Source: Luidia sarsii (lineage: Eukaryota > Echinodermata > Asteroidea > Paxillosida > Luidiidae). Taken from it: DNA of 64,000 nucleotides. How positions within the stretch are numbered: position 1 is the stretch's first letter; each line of letters opens with the position of its first letter. The DNA lies in the NCBI GenBank assembly GCA_949987565.1, contig OX465107.1, forward strand, positions 8,933,721-8,997,720, in the 5' to 3' direction. Below, in pieces: positions 24,901 to 34,958 of the stretch. A program made the position numbers and the translations under genes. Under the pieces are notes generated by a model that did not search any database, was not told where the DNA came from, and worked only from the letters and a program-made list of their open reading frames with translations.

Positions 24901-27900
24901 CTCATGTGTTGGATTGCATTGGTCAAAATCAAACGCACAACATTTCCCATAGTTCCACATCACAGGGGTGGATTTCACAAAGCTTTACGATGCATCGTAA
25001 CTCAACTTACGATGGATGAGCCATCGTAAGTTCTGGTAGGCCGTATAATTTCTGTGCATCGCTCATCGTCTTGCGATTGATAGCAAGTTACGATGAGTTT
25101 GGTGCGATCTACTGTATAGGTGTTAGACTAACACATTTGCCCAACACCTTTATTTTACTCGATGTTTTGTAGAGAGTATAGCAACGCCAGGGCATGATTC
25201 TTTAAGAAGTGTGCTCTGCGATTCTGGCGTTGGCACCTTCTTATGGTTACCAGACTCTCATATGCACAGTGTATATGTGACCCGGCACAGCATAATGAGG
25301 AATAACCCCCACTTTTGAGATTTTGAGATTTTCTAATGATGTGAAAGAGTATACCATTAGCTTTCAAATGGTATCAAAATTATTTCCGTGTGAACTTTGT
25401 TGTAAATAGTACAAGGGGACTTCGCTCGTTCGTTTGGTACCAGACACAATATAGCAGCACCATTCTAACTCCTCGAAAGGCAGGAACTTTACATTTTCAT
25501 GAAAACAGTACACAAACACTCCCCCAAAATCCTCGTTTTTAAAACATTTAGAGCCGGATTTCGGAAAAATCCTTTGGACATAATATCCTCCAATACATTA
25601 ACTTTCCGAAGATAATTTTTTTTTTCTTTATCGAATTGAGAAGATACTTTGCTTCAGGCGTTGTTTACTCGAAAAGTGTTTTGGTGGGATATTCCTCAAG
25701 TCGCTGTGCCGGGTCACATATACGCGTCCATGTGGATGACGTCATGGCTGTGAGCCCCCAGGCCGGTGGGACGGGTAGTCTGCTGAACCGTATCAGCGCC
25801 CATCTGACGTTAACGCGCTGACTGAACCAAGACTGACACCGAGTTTGTTTACACTGTGTGACGCTATATATGGGGCGGGCCACCATCCCCCCCACAGACA
25901 TTTCATGACTTCAGACCAAAGACAGATTGACAGTTGTTGCCCTATATGCCATAACGCTGTAATCCATCGTTTCAATACAAGCCTTGCCCTTTGGCGATTC
26001 TTACTCAAGTCCATTGGGGAAAACGCGAGCAAATGCACTGATTTCTACAAATGATTTCTACTAATTTCAGTGACTTCGTAAACTGAACATTGTTTGTGTC
26101 AAGATAGCATCAAAAATAGGAGGATTTTAGAGAAAAAAAACCGCATTAAACTACTGGCATATTCATATATTTATAAATATGATCATACCATTTCAGACGG
26201 AAATGTCCTACAGATTGGTTTTAGGGTCACCCTCACAAACAGTTCAAGTCGAATTTCTTGTCGAGCGTATTTCATCGTCGACGATGTTGTACAAGCATGT
26301 TTTACATTGAGCATCGTCTGGAGGAGGAATCTGAAAACACGGCTCAGCGATGAATAATCCGAACCAGGGAGTCCAACTGAATTGGAAAAATCTCGTGGCG
26401 AGTTTTTTTAATCATACGGCGATGCTGCGTTAACGGGGCACCCAATATCTCACCCGTGGCCGCCGCGGGGAGAGAGGGCCGGCCGTTCTCACAAGCGGCA
26501 AATCCCTTTAAATCTCTCCAGGGATGGCAAGGGATCGCGGGAATATTTACATGGATATGACCGCGGGGGTTGGGGCGATATCTAATACAATTTCTCCTCG
26601 GCTGTCATGTATAAACATGCCGGGGCTGTCTAGCGCCAGACTCTGGGCAGTCAAACTGGGGTAACACAATTCTAACGATGACCCTGGAAGACGAGCAACC
26701 AGGTGACGAGCCCATTTCGTGACATTAACGCCCGCTCACCGGTACGCGTTCGGTTGCACATTTTTTTACTACATTGTTGCAAGACTAATTTTACACTCAC
26801 CCAAGGGATAAATCAACATTGTGACATTCAAAGTCAAGCCTCATTGCAAGCATGCTCGTGAAATACCTTTGTAGGCCTTTCCTTTTATGAAACCACTTCA
26901 ACCTAAGTTAAAACAGTACGGTATTCCATTCGTCAATTACATGTACCGGCAAATTTACTAAGAAAGGTATCGCATTAATATTTCTTGTCCCATTTCCTTG
27001 AATCGTTTGAAAGCCTATACTACCAGGAAAAATAGACCCAGAAACTAGACTGTGGATAGGCCCATGGCTATTACTTTACGGAAAGCCTGTGTTAACTTTG
27101 AAATACGATGAGATATGCCAATAGGGTCGCATTCAATCTACCTCGTGGATTTGCAGTCGTACAGCCAGTAATCTTGACTCGTTCGGTTAATGCTTCGCCC
27201 TTGTCTCCTAGTCTGTGTTACGATGTTCATCTACAGGCCTGTCCCGGGCCGTTTGTTCCATTACTGCAACGTGTTTTTTTCGCGAAGCGATCCTGTCTCA
27301 ATATCGCGAGAACAGCGTCACGTTGTGCACGGACTGCACGCCATTCAGCATTGACGTTGATTGAAGGCACTGTTTATTAACGCCACATGCGGGGCTGTGC
27401 TGCGATTTCAAGAAGTTAGGACGGACCGATCCTAACCTGCCAGTATTCCCAATACGTTTGTCTGATAGCAAGAGTGACTGTGTATATTCAACTTGCTGTG
27501 GATGAGCCTTTAACTCTCCGAAGATCCAAATAAGAACAAAAAGGTTTAGGGAAACCTTGGCTAGTGTAGGTTTAAAACATTAATACCAAACGTATTAAAG
27601 ACTGATACAAATTTATCGATAAAGAACTGCACAGTAAATACAGCAGTTACATGGTTGTCCTGAAACCTAAAACTGAACATTATAATTGTATCCAATAATT
27701 GAAAGTGATATTTGAACCAACCTTCGGGAAGGTTGTCCTGCATATTTTAACAGTGAACGACCTATCTATGACCCAATTGCGCCAAAAAAGACCACGGTAA
27801 AAGGGATAATCTAATTCAGTGACAGTGGATGGTCATTACATGTCTCCAAAGCCGAAGGCGAAGAGATTACGCTGGCCATAAATAGATTGCCATGATCTTA

Positions 27901-30900
27901 TTGGCTTTAAGATGCGATACGTGATTATCACTAACCTTGTCAGACAACCCCCAAATCCCCTTGGTATCATTAATTTTTTATGATGAAATCCTGGATTTTT
28001 GACTCCTGACTTCGTAATCGTGTTAAAATCTCATTGAGGTCTCAATCAAGAAGAGCGAAAGAGTACAGTATTTCAGATGGATCATTAATTCAAGGCAATA
28101 CATTGGTGATTGTTATTGAACGATTATCGAATGGTTGGTATTTTTTCCAATGGGAAAGCTCATATATCTACAGATACTTTCTCTCTTAAGCTTTTCCAAT
28201 AATACACCTTTAAGGTCTTGGAATACCTTACTTATGTACAAGCCAGTTCCAATAACGACTCGCAGCAAGGAACACAACCACCCATACAGCGCCGCCATCT
28301 GTGCTTCAATCATTGCATTCACCGCTATACACTTTCTTCGAAGAAAAGCACGCGAGCCAATGTTGTCTCTGGTTACTGGCCTATCAATTTTTACCAAGGT
28401 ATACAGTCCAAGTATCGATTTGTGTATAAGCCAGATATTGACTAAGTTGGTGGTATACTGGTAGTCTCTGAACCAAGCCACGAGGGATTCTAATAACCAA
28501 CTCACCAAACAGCAGAGGAACACATTTCGCTCGCATTTATTATGTTGATTCGCGATGAATATTTTAGGCAAGTTCAAAATAATGAAATATTGGTCTCGTA
28601 TGAAATTATTGTGCTTAATCAACCCCTATAGTTTGAACTAATCAGATCACGAGAACGTGCTGTGGGTTTGGGCAACCAAGCCCCGCTTCGTTACATGACA
28701 TTTTGTAGAATGGATGGGTTAAGAGTCTCAACGGTTGCATACGCATAGTAGCTTAACCTCGGGGTTTGTCCTCGGCGTAGTTGGGTGTGACTTATATAGG
28801 CATATAGAGCACGCTATCCAGTCACCAAGATTCCCAGAAACCATTGCGAGAAGAGAGCCAAGCATATAGATGGCACAATCTGCAGCCCGGAACCAAAAAG
28901 TGCATTTACATGCGAGTGTGGTTCACACAAAATGGCCCCAGTTTGAGATGCATTAATTAGCAGAAGAAAACCTACTATAAAGGAAGATGTTTCCCAAACG
29001 TCACGAGCTTGAAATCAACAAAAGCCCCTCATAATTACTGTGGAGACAGTCATGCACTAGCTTGAATATTTAGATGTGTGGCGCCCCAAGAACTCTTTTA
29101 AAGATATTCAACTCCTCTATGTCAGTTGAAAGAGACACCTTTCGGGAAACTTTCAAATTTCGAGGTAATTGGTTATAAGGAATATGGCACAAAATCTCAA
29201 AGGATGCAATAAACATGATAATCATGTTTTGCATTTAAAGCAGCGCAAAAAAGGTGCCAAAAGCTTATAATGACTCAAATAGGAGATCAATGTGGTGTCT
29301 ATAGAAGGACCTTTCTGAAAGGTGTATTTTCACTCGGTGTGTGTCCCAGCAAATCACTGGGCAAGCCCATGTTTAAAAAAAAACCCAACCCATTCTGTGG
29401 ATGAATATCATATGCTATCATCACATGTATCTCATACAAACCATGGGTATTACAAACAGTTGCACGTGTATATCTTGAACGTATTGCCATAAGCGAGTTA
29501 CTACTGTGCATGGAAATTCAACCATGAACCTGTGCCAGTGGAGACGTGTATAGTATACGCGCATTAGCCAAGCTTTCCTATTTTTTTTTGAGAACCAGTT
29601 TTTAAAATGCCTGAAGGTGTTGTTTCAGTATAGCAATCCAAACAGTAGCGGCTCGAACCCACTGCACTCAGGGTGCCGAATTGTTCGAAGGTCGCCGGTG
29701 TGAGGAGGTCGACTGAGAAGGAACCTCCCTAGGCTCTGAAAATGTGTGGGCCTTGACCAAAATGCTTCGGTCTTGTGGCCAACTTGGCTTTCAAACACTC
29801 ACCAGCCCGCCATTTTGACCCCGCCTTTTAGCGTGACGATTCGCTGGCTGTGCTTCATGCTTGCATCTCGGGGAATTACCCTTTCCTGTTGAAAAGGTCA
29901 AATCGCTCTCCTTGTCTCTTTAGGCCCCATGGTTGTTTTCCAAAACAAATTGCGGCGTGGGATTGATTATGGCCCAGTGAAAAAAACAATGGGTGAGCAT
30001 TGGGATGAAGAAACGGTCTGCGTCCCTTACCAGCGCTTAATTGACATGGAGTCTAACCAATAGATAATTGGGTTTCTTTCTGTCTTTCTCAGAAGCACTC
30101 AGAAGTTCCTGAAGATTAGACGATCTTAGATATACAGAACATGTTTACCCGCAGTCTTGGAAACCTCCCTTCTGTAGATTTTGGCACATTCAATGCAAAT
30201 CCTACTGAGAATAATTTTCTAGCCAAAGTACTTTAACCTAACATTCGTTTAACTTAGTATGTTGAAAACTGAAGTCCTATTTCGTTCGAATGTAATGTAA
30301 GCATTAAAAATACCACCTTCAAATACATTATGTAAAATATGGACACTGGCCAAAACAAGGCAGGCAATTGTATTTCATTGATATGTAAGATTACACGGGT
30401 ACTTTCACATGAGTGGTGAAATGTATGCGCGAGAATCGTGCAAGATCGGTCGGCCATATAGCAATGTGTATGACCAGGAAGTAAAAGGGATAGCATGTCG
30501 AGTCTAGGCCTACGAGGTAGACCAAATTCTCCGTTCCGCCATGTCTGCTGCATGCACTCAACGTGGCCTAGGCGGACGTCTGTACACTAGCAAGAGCCCT
30601 TTGGAAACTAATTCAATTAACACACGAGTAGACTCGAACTGGATCGATACCTCCTTCACGTTTACCCCCTTCTCCCCTATCACACTTTATTTATTTTTTT
30701 AAAGGAGCAACGAATACGCGGTCACGCATCTTATATAGGAGACGCTAATGCTCTAGCCCCAACTTAGCTTCGGACTATTTTGCTTTGTCTTGCTTCTGCA
30801 TTTAAGTCGGAGACATGAATAGCTATCCCTTAACAATAGGGGGATTATAAAGAAAATGTGATGGACAGGAATCGATTAGGAATTAGGAAAAGGGTGCACC

Positions 30901-31301
30901 ATTCCCAAGGGGCCACAGGTAGCGCCATGAATTGCGATACATAATACCCAATACTAGCATTTGCACTTCCATTAATGCATATTTGCATTAATATGTCTAT
31001 ACCCAAAACACCTACCTTAAATTTAACCACCCAATTCCACCTAAATAAACCACAGGTGTCCCGTATTGTTACCAGGGACCTTTAAATAATTATTACCCCA
31101 CGACTCGCAACTGCTTTTGGCAGGGGGATATATAGGCCTATGCACGTCTAACGTCAGCCAACGGAGTGTGCATAAATACAATTAATTTGGGTGGGAATAC
31201 CGAGTGTGTGCGAGCTTACCTGGCTGCAACGCTAAGGACAATACTAGGAGAGCTGCTTCACAAATGACAGGAAGCATGCTGGTGCCATGAGAGGGCTTCA
31301 T
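15699..31301 (-). CDS. Ly6/uPAR-like three-finger protein, probable GPI anchor (4 exons)
   Basis: Joined from four exons on the minus strand: 31301-31220, 19790-19671, 19308-19039 and 15946-15699 (82, 120, 270 and 248 nt; 239 codons plus stop). All junctions have GT/AG and all introns are phase 1, as is usual for Ly6/uPAR genes. The start MKPSHGTSMLPVICEAALLV begins a signal peptide (1 to about 28). Residues about 30-115 form a complete LU (three-finger) domain from LECHYC to ACCREDFCND. A proline-rich linker (PRPPPYPPMP) follows, then a second cysteine-rich block from RDCGTPMDYC to TCCHGNSC that lacks the usual opening CxxC. The C-terminus (LLLLAGVIV near the end) suits a GPI-attachment signal, so a cell-surface protein is likely. 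Family members are receptors or modulators; the specific role here is unknown. The signal exon lies 11.4 kb upstream; its assignment rests on phase and sense, and a skipped extra exon cannot be excluded. Confidence 0.8.
16400..18965. repeat. Long imperfect inverted repeat inside intron 3
   Basis: The segment at about 16405-16610 (with TTCAAATCTTCTTGTTCC, GGGTTTTAGACCTGGGTACT and AGTCTCATTATATCAGCC) is the reverse complement of about 18715-18950 (ATGAGACTAGTATCCAGGTC, GGAACAAGTAG). A second pair matches further in: 17085-17175 against 18455-18560 (shared AAGATTCAATNATGAGGCTGT, GCAAAGAACTNCAA in sense). Most of the 3.1-kb intron therefore lies between or in inverted arms, as in a decayed foldback transposon. 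Confidence 0.65.
17905..17990 (-). repeat. Degenerate tRNA-derived repeat
   Basis: ACTGGACCAGGACTAAAATCC ... CTTTCTAGCCCTTAGATGG (shortened) is the antisense of the tRNA-like unit seen intact at 55109-55182. The internal promoter boxes are decayed. Confidence 0.5.
19039..19308 (-). CDS. Ly6-like gene exon 3
   Basis: Acceptor TTTGGACAG at 19311-19309, donor GTAGGA at 19038. It codes the second half of LU domain 1, ending in the family signature WACTACCREDFCND, then the proline-rich linker and the start of the second block. Intron 2 (19309-19670) is only 362 bases. Confidence 0.92.
19671..19790 (-). CDS. Ly6-like gene exon 2
   Basis: Too short and ATG-less to stand alone. Acceptor ATAATAG before 19790, donor GTACAA after 19671. 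It reads GFCLECHYCESHGG and on to DVCTIQTTWK, the opening finger of LU domain 1. Phase 1 at both ends matches its neighbours. Confidence 0.9.
19791..24107. other. Intron 1 of Ly6-like gene, first part
   Basis: No exon recognised. A dispersed TCGAAAC/ACGTCAGG-type repeat occurs at about 20080-20145. Open frames near 20842-21464 show no family features and are not bounded by good splice sites. Confidence 0.4.
24108..24471 (+). mobile_element. TTAA-flanked MITE, copy C
   Basis: A 364-bp copy with ends AGGCCCAATACAACATTGGG and CAATGTTGTATATGGCCT, flanked by TTAA at 24104-24107 and 24472-24475. Same orientation and interior as copy A (ACACAGTTTGTAGATGGTCA is shared). It lies in intron 1 of the Ly6-like gene. 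Confidence 0.85.
24985..25032. repeat. Tandem palindromes
   Basis: TTACGATGCATCGTAA (24985-25000) is a perfect 16-bp palindrome. It is followed at once by AACTTACGATGG-ATGAG-CCATCGTAAGTT (25004-25032), a perfect 12-bp stem with a 5-base loop using the same TTACGAT word. Probably the core of a short dispersed repeat. Confidence 0.7.
25033..31219. other. Intron 1 of Ly6-like gene, remainder
   Basis: No exon recognised. A G+C-rich, CpG-rich patch at about 26440-26660 stands out against the AT-rich intron and could be regulatory, but no specific site is supported. A 169-codon open frame at 28113-28622 (-) is discussed among the rejected items. Confidence 0.4.
31220..31301 (-). CDS. Ly6-like gene exon 1 (signal peptide)
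   Basis: ATG at 31301-31299 opens 27 codons and one base, then donor GTAAGC at 31219. The peptide has a short polar start and a hydrophobic core (AALLVLSLAL), and phase 1 fits exon 2. The second in-frame ATG (residue 9) is an alternative start that would still leave a signal peptide. Confidence 0.7.
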
Positions 31302-33295
31302 CTGTGAAGGGCGTCTTGACGATACATCAACTTGTTTGTACAGTCAAAATGCTCTTCATTGTAGAGGCTGACTGCCGAGGTATCAGTCGTAAGACGGGCA
31401 GGCGGCTCGGTGCAAATGTGGTGTGGGATTACCCCCCGACGATACCCCGCCAGTAAGTTGAATTTATGCGCAGTGTTGTGGGACTGACTCGCACCCGGGC
31501 GGTCGCCTTAATGAAAATGTTAGTCAATGTAGACAGGCAATGTAGCGGCTATTCATTTATGCCACTGCCTCGCGTCGCCGGGCTAAATTGCCGCCCGGTA
31601 TACTATTGACTATCCCTTCCCATTGATCGGTTGCGTTTGTCATGTATACATGGGCTCGGGCCAGTCATGTGAAAATGGGCACAGCCAAGCCTGTATCAGA
31701 CCCCCTAGCCGGTCGTGAATTGTATGCCGTGTACATGTGTAGTGCAATTTCTTCCTCGGACTGTCTTCTGCTGAGAGATAACTGGATCCCTTACGGCGTC
31801 TCATCCAGCTAAAATATTACTGTAGCGCCACGCCGGTCCTACGGCCTGTTTGTTGGCCTGCCATTAGCATACACATGTGATAACACCCCAGTATTTATTT
31901 GTCTTTTCTGGGTCTCTTGTGTTCACCATTAAAGGCACAATACAAACACAAATATCTTGCTCTACCAAATACCACACAATATACGAACTTCATGGTCTTT
32001 TATTCAACACTTCCAGAACCTCTGATGGAGATAATACTGTTGTATATGAAGGCCTCCTTTCTTTCCGCTCTACTTTCTCAGTGGTTCACAAAACTGTTAT
32101 TTTCTCTGAATAGAGAGGTATGTGACGTCACAAATGGAATACAAATATTTCCCACCATGCTTAACGGGTATCAATACTTCGTAAATCCTTTTATAACCAT
32201 TTCCTTCATAAATCCTTTGGCTATATTACATACATCATCAAAGCTTACTTAATGCTGTTATTATGTTTACGTACCCTTTTCTGCTCAGCTTTTAAAGATG
32301 CTGCAGTTTGCGCTAGAATGAACAAAGTTCTTTCGCTCTCTCTACAAAAATGTAACACTCACACTCTTAATACACCTACAATTGTTACGCTACTGTTTAT
32401 TTATGTAATAAGCCAGGTTATATAAAGACGGTATTACACAATGTTTCCCATAGAAGGTGGGAAATGGGTGGGTTTTTTTCTTGGGGAGGGGGGGAAACTA
32501 AAACAATAATGGTAGTGGGGAGTGTTAGATCATGTCGTTTCGCGGAATGTAATAACGCAGTTTCCATAAGCTATCCAGTAACTTGGCCAATTTAAGCCAA
32601 TATGGCCAAAGCGCATTGTTAATATTGTATGATATTGTTGTTAATTTGCAATTGAAGTGTATCTAATTTGGTAAAGTAAGGCAAAGCATAATAATGTTCA
32701 GATATCGTCTGAAGTGAGTATTTTGTATTATAACCATTTCCAACACTAGAGGGCGCACTTACTACCGATCTGTATATACATGTAGTGTGGAGACGATCAC
32801 TATCGAGCTCCCATGCAGTACATGTACAAGAAAACCTCACTTTCTAGGCGAACAATTCCACACCAACAAGTTTGTTTCACAGTTCTTGTAGCTATATTGT
32901 AGTTTGGAATACTCTACCATTGCCTTCTGCTTGTACGCTATAAATTATACCTCCCTGCGTTCTAATCCGTCCTTATACAAAAGTGGTACAAACTTCTTAA
33001 GTATACATACTTAGGCTATTCGACCAAATGTGTGTCTGACTTTTCGAGACAGAATCAAGAAAAAATGGCGGCCACGGGATCTCTAAAATGCTAAAGTCAC
33101 GAACTCGTATCATAACCTGCTTTACATCAAAAGGATATTTGCAGAATTCGTCACGTAACTGCATGAACTCTGGGAGAACTTCCATCGCTTTATGACGTCA
33201 TTAGAACTGCATTTCCGTGAGCTAAGGTTACAGCCTATTCTAAATCACGGCTTGAGCAATAGCGGAGTAACTACCGTTTGCTGCTCATTAAGGCA
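31302..33295. other. Upstream region of the Ly6-like gene and intergenic DNA
   Basis: The first 550 bases are richer in G+C and CpG than the surroundings and are where the promoter should be. No core-promoter element can be named with confidence. TTAA followed by AGGCACAATACAAAC near 31932 resembles one end of the TTAA MITE family, but no matching second end was found. Confidence 0.4.
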
Positions 33296-33618
33296 AAAGA
33301 TCCTATAGCACGCGAAGCCGGCGCGCAAGATGGCCTACTCTATCTTGCAAGATCACACGCATCCGGATGAAGAACACTAGCTCTGGGCGCCATTTTAGTA
33401 AGCAAAGTTGCACGCGTTCGCTCCATTTCGTGGTCATAATTATCACTTCACAAGTTACCACATTCTGTTCACGCATCCAATGTTGTATCTTTGTCACTGT
33501 TTGTGACTTTCTCCCTTCACTTCCGGAGCACCAAAAGCAGACGACAGATACTGCTTACTAAAATGGCCGCCAAGTGACTTCATTTTTTGCGCGGAGTAAT
33601 ATATCTTGGGATCTTTGG
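33296..33618. repeat. Repeat homologous to 188-438, with inverted ends
   Basis: The stretch GTTGCACGCGTTCGCTCCAT ... TTGTATCTTTGTCACTGTTT ... CACTTCCGGAGCA (shortened) parallels 198-325. The left part, AAAAGATCCTATAGCACGCG, is the inverse of the right end of the first copy (CGCACGCTATAGGATCTTT), so the element folds back on itself. Confidence 0.6.
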
Positions 33619-34675
33619 TAAGGCTATGACATCATCTGCATGTTCGAAACCGAATATTCACACTTATTTCAGAACCATTTGCAAAACGCAGTAAGCCTAT
33701 ACAGTCAAGTAGTATGGTTCAAATTCAATGTCAGAAACACGAAATCAAGCAAGAGCACGAGTCTTCAAGCTGTGTCTACTGAAAAGTATTGAACAAGATT
33801 TTTAGACCAATGTTGGTCGAAATATCAGCCGGTAATACAGTTTGTCAATAAAAGACGAATCTCCAAACATTTAGCTTGGTCCAAGTGTTGAACAAAATCG
33901 TTTGGTCCCACGTTTTCACAATGTGGCCCGTACATATAAGGAGTGTTTTTCAATGTGCTACATGTATGACATGGACCAAAACTGACCAATATTGTGCACC
34001 GATGCACGCTGCGTACAATCACGCATCGAGAACAGCTGCAGGCTTAAGTGTGGAGAGCAGCTGTTATTTACGTCTGGACGATGAAGTTGTCACAAAAACC
34101 CACTGCATGGCACCGCTCTGCTGATTGTAAAACTTGGCAATCAGGGCACTCGATCATGTCACGGTGTTCCACGTGACTCCGACGTCAATTCCTTACCCGA
34201 ACCTTGCCCAATTGTGATGAACGACCAGCCAGGCAGTTACAGAGGGGAAGTATCCCACAATGCATTTGGGTTTGGGGTGGGAGTATAATAATTTTATAGT
34301 TCTATGGGTTTGTAATTTTATTAGTGGTGCGTTTTGGCGGTCAAAATCAGGGATGAGTTGGACTTCTATTCCAAGCATATTTGTCCTGGCAATTTCAGTT
34401 TGGTTTAAGTCATACTTGGGGATGAAGTCCACAAACCGGTCACGGCACCAAATCTTGGTTATACCTGGCGGAAAAACGCACCCCAGATGTACGACAAAAT
34501 GGGCATGTGGGAAAACATTGTTCTCAATGACAAAGCTGGAGTGCGTAATGACGGGCACGGCCTATAACATAGGTTCGACTATTATTCCAGTTTCCTTTAT
34601 CATATTTCATTTATTCAGCAGTTTGCAACATTTTTGTATATCACCATATTTCATTTATGTTATAGAGTATACACT
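33619..34675. other. Intergenic DNA, no gene recognised
   Basis: Overlapping frames of 121-139 codons on both strands at 34193-34679 have no recognisable family features. Confidence 0.4.
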
Positions 34676-34958
34676 TTGAGGTGAAATGTACACATTCTTT
34701 GCGGTGAAATGTACACATTCTTTGCGGTGAAATGTACACATTCTTTGCGGTGAAATGTACACATTCTCAGTTTGCGGTGAAATGTACACATTCTTTGCGG
34801 TGAAATGTACACATTCTTTGCGGTGAAATGTACACATTCTTTGCGGTGAAATGTACACATTCTTTGCGGTGAAATGTACACATTCTTTGCGGTGAAATGT
34901 ACACATTCTTTGCGGTGAAATGTACACATTCTCAGTTTGCGGTGAAATGTACACATTT
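34676..34958. repeat. 23-bp minisatellite
   Basis: About twelve head-to-tail copies of ATTCTTTGCGGTGAAATGTA+CAC (23 bp). Two copies carry a 4-base insertion (CTCAGTTTGCGG instead of CTTTGCGG), making 27 bp. Open frames of about 100 codons on the minus strand are only the translation of this array. Confidence 0.95.

Noticed and set aside
28113..28622. 169-codon open frame on the minus strand, with an overlapping 109-codon frame on the plus strand
   Set aside because: No recognisable family, no flanking exon structure; about one frame of this length is expected by chance in 64 kb of this composition. Transcript data could revive it.
31929..32300. Fourth copy of the TTAA MITE
   Set aside because: Only the left 15-20 bases resemble the family; no matching right end with TTAA was found.
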